DNA of 64,000 nucleotides, taken from positions 186,001-250,000 of the forward strand of contig CAYMRX010000006.1 in the NCBI GenBank assembly GCA_964393035.1, given 5' to 3'. The notes under the pieces were generated by a model that saw nothing but the letters and a program-made list of their open reading frames with translations, was not told where the DNA came from and ran no database searches. The stretch is from Tabrizicola_A sp964393035. Its GTDB lineage: Bacteria > Pseudomonadota > Alphaproteobacteria > Rhodobacterales > Rhodobacteraceae. Below, piece after piece: positions 60,015-64,000 of the stretch. The position numbers were made by a program, and so were the translations under genes. The first letter of the stretch is position 1. Every line of letters starts with the position of its first letter.

Positions 60015-61481
60015 ATGTCGATCCCGCCCGAAGCTTTCGTTCTGCCGCCGACCACGCGCGGGTCTTTGCAGCAGCGTATCCGGCAGATGGTGACCGAGGG
60101 CGTTTTGGCGGGGCGGTTTCGCGCCGGGCAGAAGATGCCCTCATCGCGCGGGCTGGCGCAGCATCTGGGGATCAGCCGGATCACGGTGACGCTGGCCTAT
60201 GCCGAACTCGTCAGCTCGGATTATCTGACCGCACGGGGGCGATCTGGCTATTATGTGTCAGATTCCGCCCCGCGCGCGCCGGAGGTTCCGCTGCGCGCGC
60301 CCCGTGTGGAAAGTGCGGAGTTTCAGCGTCTGATCGCCGGGCGCTTTCAGGGGCTGGCCCAGATCGACCGCCCGGCGGATTGGGAGAGTTACCCGCACAA
60401 CTTCATCTATGGTCAGGCCGACCCGAGCCTCTTTGATCATCAGAACTGGCGGCTTTGCGCGGTGCGCGCCTTGGGCCGCAAGGATTTTGCGGCGCTGACG
60501 CAGGATTATTATGACCGTGACGATCCTTTGCTGATCGAGCATGTCTTGCGCACCATCCTGCCCCGGCGCGGCATTGCGGCGGGTGAGGATGAGGTTCTGC
60601 TGACCATGGGCGCGCAGAACGGGCTTTGGATTACGGCGCAGGTGCTTTTGGGGCAGGGGCGGCGCGGGGTGATTGAAAATCCCGGCTATTCCGGTCTGCG
60701 GGGGATCTTGTCTGCCTCGGGGACCGAGACAGTGAACGTCGATATCGACGCAGACGGCTTGCCCCCCGACGCCATTCCGAAGCGCATTGATGCGGTCTTC
60801 ACCACGGCCAGCCACCAATGCCCGACCAATGCCACCATGCCCCTGGAACGGCGCTTGGCGCTGTTGGAGGCGGCGGGGCGCGAGGGCTTTGTCATCGTCG
60901 AGGATGACTATGAGTTTGAAATGTCTTTCCTGAAGCCCGTCTCACCGGCCCTGAAATCCTTGGATACCGAGGGGCGGGTGGTCTATGTCGGCTCCTTCTC
61001 GAAATCGGTGTTTCCGGGGATGCGGCTTGGCTATCTGGTTGGCCCCCCGTCGTTCATCAAGGCCGCCCGTGCGCTGCGCCTGATGATGTTGCGCCACCCG
61101 CCGGGGCATATCCAGCGGACCATGGCCTATTTCCTGTCGCTTGGGCATTATGACAGTCTGATCAACCGGATGCGCAATGCTTACCGGCGGCGGCGGCAGG
61201 TGATGGAGGAGGCGATCATCGCCCATGGTCTGACCGTTGCCGGGCAGGGTGGGTTTGGCGGATCGTCGTTCTGGATGAAGGCGCCGGAAAGCGTGGATAC
61301 CGAGGTTCTGGCCGAACGTCTGCGCGCCGAAGGGGTGCTGCTGGAGCCGGGTCGGGCGTTTTTTGATCCGGCGCGACCGGTGCGCAACCATTACCGGCTG
61401 GCCTATTCCTCCTCGACCCCGGTGCGAATTCCGGAGGGTGTGGCGAAAATCGCCAATGGCATCTCGCGTGGTCTTGGGTAA
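60015..61481 (+). CDS. tauR: TauR, MocR/GntR-type regulator of taurine metabolism
   Basis: 488 residues. A GntR winged helix at about 15-80 (SSRGLAQHLGISRITVTLAY) is linked to an aminotransferase-like domain with the PLP lysine K330 in VGSFSKSVFPGMRLG. This is the MocR architecture; the PLP domain senses the substrate by forming an aldimine. It lies between tpa and xsc, as in Rhodobacter capsulatus, and matching boxes precede all three genes. Confidence 0.94.
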   Translation: MSIPPEAFVLPPTTRGSLQQRIRQMVTEGVLAGRFRAGQKMPSSRGLAQHLGISRITVTLAYAELVSSDYLTARGRSGYYVSDSAPRAPEVPLRAPRVESAEFQRLIAGRFQGLAQIDRPADWESYPHNFIYGQADPSLFDHQNWRLCAVRALGRKDFAALTQDYYDRDDPLLIEHVLRTILPRRGIAAGEDEVLLTMGAQNGLWITAQVLLGQGRRGVIENPGYSGLRGILSASGTETVNVDIDADGLPPDAIPKRIDAVFTTASHQCPTNATMPLERRLALLEAAGREGFVIVEDDYEFEMSFLKPVSPALKSLDTEGRVVYVGSFSKSVFPGMRLGYLVGPPSFIKAARALRLMMLRHPPGHIQRTMAYFLSLGHYDSLINRMRNAYRRRRQVMEEAIIAHGLTVAGQGGFGGSSFWMKAPESVDTEVLAERLRAEGVLLEPGRAFFDPARPVRNHYRLAYSSSTPVRIPEGVAKIANGISRGLG

Positions 61482-61537
61482 CCTTTTGAAATTAATGGGT
61501 TAAATATAAAGGTATATGCTGCGCTGCGGCGTAGTTT

Positions 61538-61570
61538 CTGGCATTAACAGGCTAAAATGACTGGCCCTAA
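61538..61570 (+). promoter_or_regulatory. TauR box pair upstream of xsc
   Basis: CTGGCATTAA (61538-61547) and CTGGCCCTAA (61561-61570) are direct repeats 23 bp apart, the same spacing and orientation as at tpa. The xsc start is 81 bp downstream, again as at tpa (76 bp). The AT-rich stretch before the boxes may add a promoter element. Confidence 0.75.
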
Positions 61571-61651
61571 GGCGGCGGGATCGCAGCCGCTACACAAGGG
61601 CAGATCGCGGTCCAATCCAAGGGCCGCTGCGCCATGACAGGAGTTCAGCCG

Positions 61652-63427
61652 ATGAAAATGACCACCGAAGAAGCCTTTGTGAAGGTCTTGCAAATGCACG
61701 GGATCGAGCATGCCTTCGGCATCATCGGTTCCGCCTTCATGCCGATTTCGGACCTGTTCCCGAAAGCCGGCATCCAGTTCTGGGACTGCGCGCATGAAGG
61801 TTCGGGCGGGATGATGGCCGATGGCTACACCCGCGTCACTGGCAAGATGTCGATGATGATCGCGCAGAACGGCCCCGGCATCACCAACTTTGTGACCGCC
61901 GTGAAGACCGCCTATTGGAACCACACGCCGCTTTTGCTGGTGACGCCGCAGGCCGCCAACAAGACCATCGGGCAGGGCGGCTTTCAAGAGGTGGAGCAGA
62001 TGGCGCTCTTCAAGGACATGGTCTGCTATCAGGAGGAAGTGCGCGACCCCTCGCGCGTGGCCGAGGTGCTGAACCGCGTGATCTTGCAAGCCCGGCGGCA
62101 ATCGGCCCCGGCGCAGATCAACTTCCCGCGCGATTTCTTCACCCAAGTCATTGATATTGATCTGCCTGCCGTGGTGGAATTCGAGCGCCCCGCAGGCGGC
62201 GAGGAGGCGATGGCGCAGGCGGCGGCCTTGCTGTCATCGGCAAAATTTCCGGTCATCCTGAACGGCGCGGGCGTGGTGCTGGCGGGGGCGATTCCGGCCT
62301 CGATGGCGCTGGCCGAACGCTTGGACGCGCCGGTCTGCGTCGGCTATCAGCACAATGACGCCTTCCCCGGCTCGCATCCTTTGTTCGCCGGGCCTTTGGG
62401 TTATAACGGGTCAAAAGCCGGGATGGAGTTGATCCAGAAGGCTGATGTCGTGCTGGCGCTTGGCACCCGGTTGAACCCGTTCTCGACCCTGCCGGGCTAT
62501 GGGCTGGATTACTGGCCGAAGGACGCGAAGATCATTCAGGTGGATCTGAACCCCAACCGCATCGGTCTGACCAAGAAGGTCACGGTCGGGATTGTGGGCG
62601 ATGCGAAGAAGGTCGCGGAAGGTATTCTTGCACGTTTGACCAAGACGGCGGGCGATGCGGGCCGTGCGGATCGCAAGGCGATGATTGCACAGAAGAAATC
62701 GGCATGGGCGCAGGCGCTGGCGGGGATGGATCACGAGGATGACGATCCCGGCACCAGCTGGAACGAACGCGCCCGCGCGGCGAAGCCCGAGTGGATGAGC
62801 CCGCGCATGGCCTGGCGTGCCATCACGGCGGCGTTGCCGAAGGATGTCATCACTTCGTCCGACATCGGCAACAACTGCGCCATCGGCAACGCTTACCCCA
62901 CCTTCGAGACGGGCCGGAAATATCTGGCACCGGGTCTTTTCGGTCCCTGCGGCTATGGTCTGCCGTCGATCATCGGGGCGAAGATCGGCTGCCCGGACAC
63001 GCCGGTGGTGGGTTTTGCCGGGGACGGGGCCTTTGGCATTGCGGTGACGGAACTCACCGCCATCGGCCGCGAGGAATGGCCGGCGATCACCATGGTCGTC
63101 TTCCGCAACTATCAATGGGGCGCGGAAAAGCGCAACTCGACGCTGTGGTATGACGACAATTTCGTCGGCACGGAGCTGGACAACAACGTGACTTATGCTG
63201 GAATTGCAAAGGCTTGCGGGTTGCAGGGTGTTCAGGCCCGCACGATGGAGGAGCTGACCGCGGCCCTGCGCAAGGCGGTGGATGACCAGATGAACCATGG
63301 CAAGACCACCCTGATCGAGGCCTTGATCAATCAGGAACTGGGTGAACCCTTCCGCCGCGATGCGATGAAAAAGCCGGTCGCCGTGGCGGGCATTTCCAAA
63401 TCCGACATGCGGCCGCAGAAGGCATGA
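61652..63427 (+). CDS. xsc: Sulfoacetaldehyde acetyltransferase
   Basis: 591 residues of the thiamine diphosphate-dependent acetolactate synthase family. Xsc converts sulfoacetaldehyde and phosphate to acetyl phosphate and sulfite. The N-terminal MKMTTEEAFVKVLQMHGIEH, the central LAVELVLALGTRLNPF-like block (DVVLALGTRLNPF), and GFAGDGAFGIAVTELTAIGR, the ThDP GDG motif, are present. ATG 61652 is preceded by CAGGAG, better than ATG 61634. The exporter gene overlaps its stop. Confidence 0.96.
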   Translation: MKMTTEEAFVKVLQMHGIEHAFGIIGSAFMPISDLFPKAGIQFWDCAHEGSGGMMADGYTRVTGKMSMMIAQNGPGITNFVTAVKTAYWNHTPLLLVTPQAANKTIGQGGFQEVEQMALFKDMVCYQEEVRDPSRVAEVLNRVILQARRQSAPAQINFPRDFFTQVIDIDLPAVVEFERPAGGEEAMAQAAALLSSAKFPVILNGAGVVLAGAIPASMALAERLDAPVCVGYQHNDAFPGSHPLFAGPLGYNGSKAGMELIQKADVVLALGTRLNPFSTLPGYGLDYWPKDAKIIQVDLNPNRIGLTKKVTVGIVGDAKKVAEGILARLTKTAGDAGRADRKAMIAQKKSAWAQALAGMDHEDDDPGTSWNERARAAKPEWMSPRMAWRAITAALPKDVITSSDIGNNCAIGNAYPTFETGRKYLAPGLFGPCGYGLPSIIGAKIGCPDTPVVGFAGDGAFGIAVTELTAIGREEWPAITMVVFRNYQWGAEKRNSTLWYDDNFVGTELDNNVTYAGIAKACGLQGVQARTMEELTAALRKAVDDQMNHGKTTLIEALINQELGEPFRRDAMKKPVAVAGISKSDMRPQKA

Positions 63428-64000
63428 CCCTGCCCTTTGACATCGGGCTTTGGGGTGCCCTCTGGATGGGGGCCGCCATTCTGGTGGCGGCCTTCGTCCG
63501 GGGCTACTCGGGCTTTGGCTATTCGGCGATGGTGATCGCTGCTTCAAGTTTGGTCACTAACCCCTTGAATTTCGTGGCTGTTGTGGTGATTGCCGAGGCG
63601 GCGATGACCTTGCAAGCCTGGGGCGGGGTTGGGCCGGAGGTGGATTGGCGGCGTGTCAAATGGCTGTTGCTTGGGGCCATCATCGGCTTGCCCTTGGGGC
63701 TTTGGGCGCTGACGGCGATCCCGGAGGATTGGGCGCGGGCGGTGATTTCGACCTATGTTCTGGTCATGTGCCTGATCCTGTTGGCGGGCTGGCGGCTGGC
63801 GCAAGAGGTGGGTCGGAATGGCACGCTGGCCACGGGTCTTGTGTCGGGTCTGGCCAATGCGCCGGGCATGGGGGGGCTGCCGGTGGCGGCGTTTTTCGCC
63901 GCCCAGCCGATGGCGGCGGCGACCTTTCGGGCGACACTGGTGGCCTATTTCCCGATCCTCGATCTTTACTCGGCGCCCTTGTATTTCCTGCACGGGCTGG
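63424..64000 (+). CDS. TauE/SafE-family sulfite exporter, N-terminal part (runs off window)
   Basis: 192 codons to the window end without a stop. It starts at ATG 63424, overlapping the xsc stop by 4 bp. The text is strongly hydrophobic, with GAALVAAF-type segments (ALWMGAAILVAAFVRGYSGF), VVVIAEAAMTLQAWGG and WLLLGAIIGLPLGLWALTAI, several membrane helices of the TauE/SafE family. Here it would export sulfite made by Xsc. A phosphotransacetylase often follows but lies outside. Confidence 0.88.
   Translation, partial: MTLPFDIGLWGALWMGAAILVAAFVRGYSGFGYSAMVIAASSLVTNPLNFVAVVVIAEAAMTLQAWGGVGPEVDWRRVKWLLLGAIIGLPLGLWALTAIPEDWARAVISTYVLVMCLILLAGWRLAQEVGRNGTLATGLVSGLANAPGMGGLPVAAFFAAQPMAAATFRATLVAYFPILDLYSAPLYFLHGL

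Noticed and set aside
1..64000. CRISPR arrays, rRNA operons, prophage or complete insertion sequences
   Set aside because: No regularly spaced identical repeats, no rRNA sequence and no transposase, integrase or phage structural genes were recognised in either strand.

Overview
The window comes from a high-GC alphaproteobacterium, most likely a member of the Rhodobacterales (Rhodobacter/Paracoccus type). The basis is the tpa-tauR-xsc-sulfite exporter taurine locus with CTGG-type TauR boxes, the secG-pyrG, nrdR-ribD and efp/epmA neighbourhoods, several glutamine synthetase-like amine ligases, and small palindromic intergenic repeats of a kind I associate with this order. The species cannot be named from the sequence. 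A 100-base N gap (7083-7182) lies inside a tRNA-Gly, so the window is scaffolded assembly rather than finished sequence.

Layout. 1-5.6 kb: end of a cold-shock protein, a DUF192 protein, tRNA-Pro, SelO, an XRE-cupin regulator and the kbl-tdh threonine degradation operon. 5.8-8.8 kb: tRNA-Cys, a sugar-nucleotide epimerase, two tRNA-Gly copies (one split by the gap) and a DegT-family aminotransferase. 8.9-19.3 kb, all on the minus strand: a gamma-glutamyl-amine module (PuuB-like oxidase, two PuuA-like ligases, a class I amidotransferase) behind a polar amino acid ABC transporter with two exported binding proteins, plus a PhnD-like protein and a TerB-like protein. 19.4-25.4 kb: housekeeping genes rlmJ, efp, epmA, pyrG, secG and an Rrf2 regulator.

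25.4-36.5 kb is the most interesting stretch. A GntR/FCD regulator stands divergent to a long co-directional catabolic cluster: gentisate dioxygenase-like bicupin, fumarylpyruvate hydrolase-like protein, true nitrilase, flavin reductase-like protein, a homologue of 2,5-dihydroxypyridine 5,6-dioxygenase (NicX), an acyl-CoA dehydrogenase-fold flavoprotein, an unusual SRPBCC-alpha/beta hydrolase fusion, TetR, a third glutamine synthetase-like ligase and a second flavin reductase. Two different ring-cleavage enzyme types beside a nitrilase suggest an undescribed pathway for an aromatic or N-heteroaromatic nitrile or amine. This is inference; the substrate is not known.

36.6-49.3 kb: hemP, a Pot-type (polyamine-like) ABC transporter with an amine oxidase-like flavoprotein, a LysR/gcdH pair, nrdR-ribD, a glyoxalase, thyX and a frameshifted AT-rich PIN-like gene. 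49.4-57.6 kb: an IclR-controlled amine/amino acid module (class III aminotransferase, APC permease, aldehyde dehydrogenase, UPF0261 protein) and a Rieske oxygenase. 58.3-64 kb: the taurine dissimilation locus (tpa, tauR, xsc, start of a TauE/SafE exporter). Its three upstream regions each carry two CTGG-type boxes exactly 23 bp apart.

Taken together, the window is dominated by uptake and oxidation of amines, amino acids and sulfonates. It has three glutamine synthetase-like ligases, two PuuB/DadA-like oxidases, several transaminases and three transport systems, with local regulators (XRE, GntR, TetR, LysR, IclR, TauR) beside their likely targets. No CRISPR array, rRNA, prophage or complete insertion sequence was seen.
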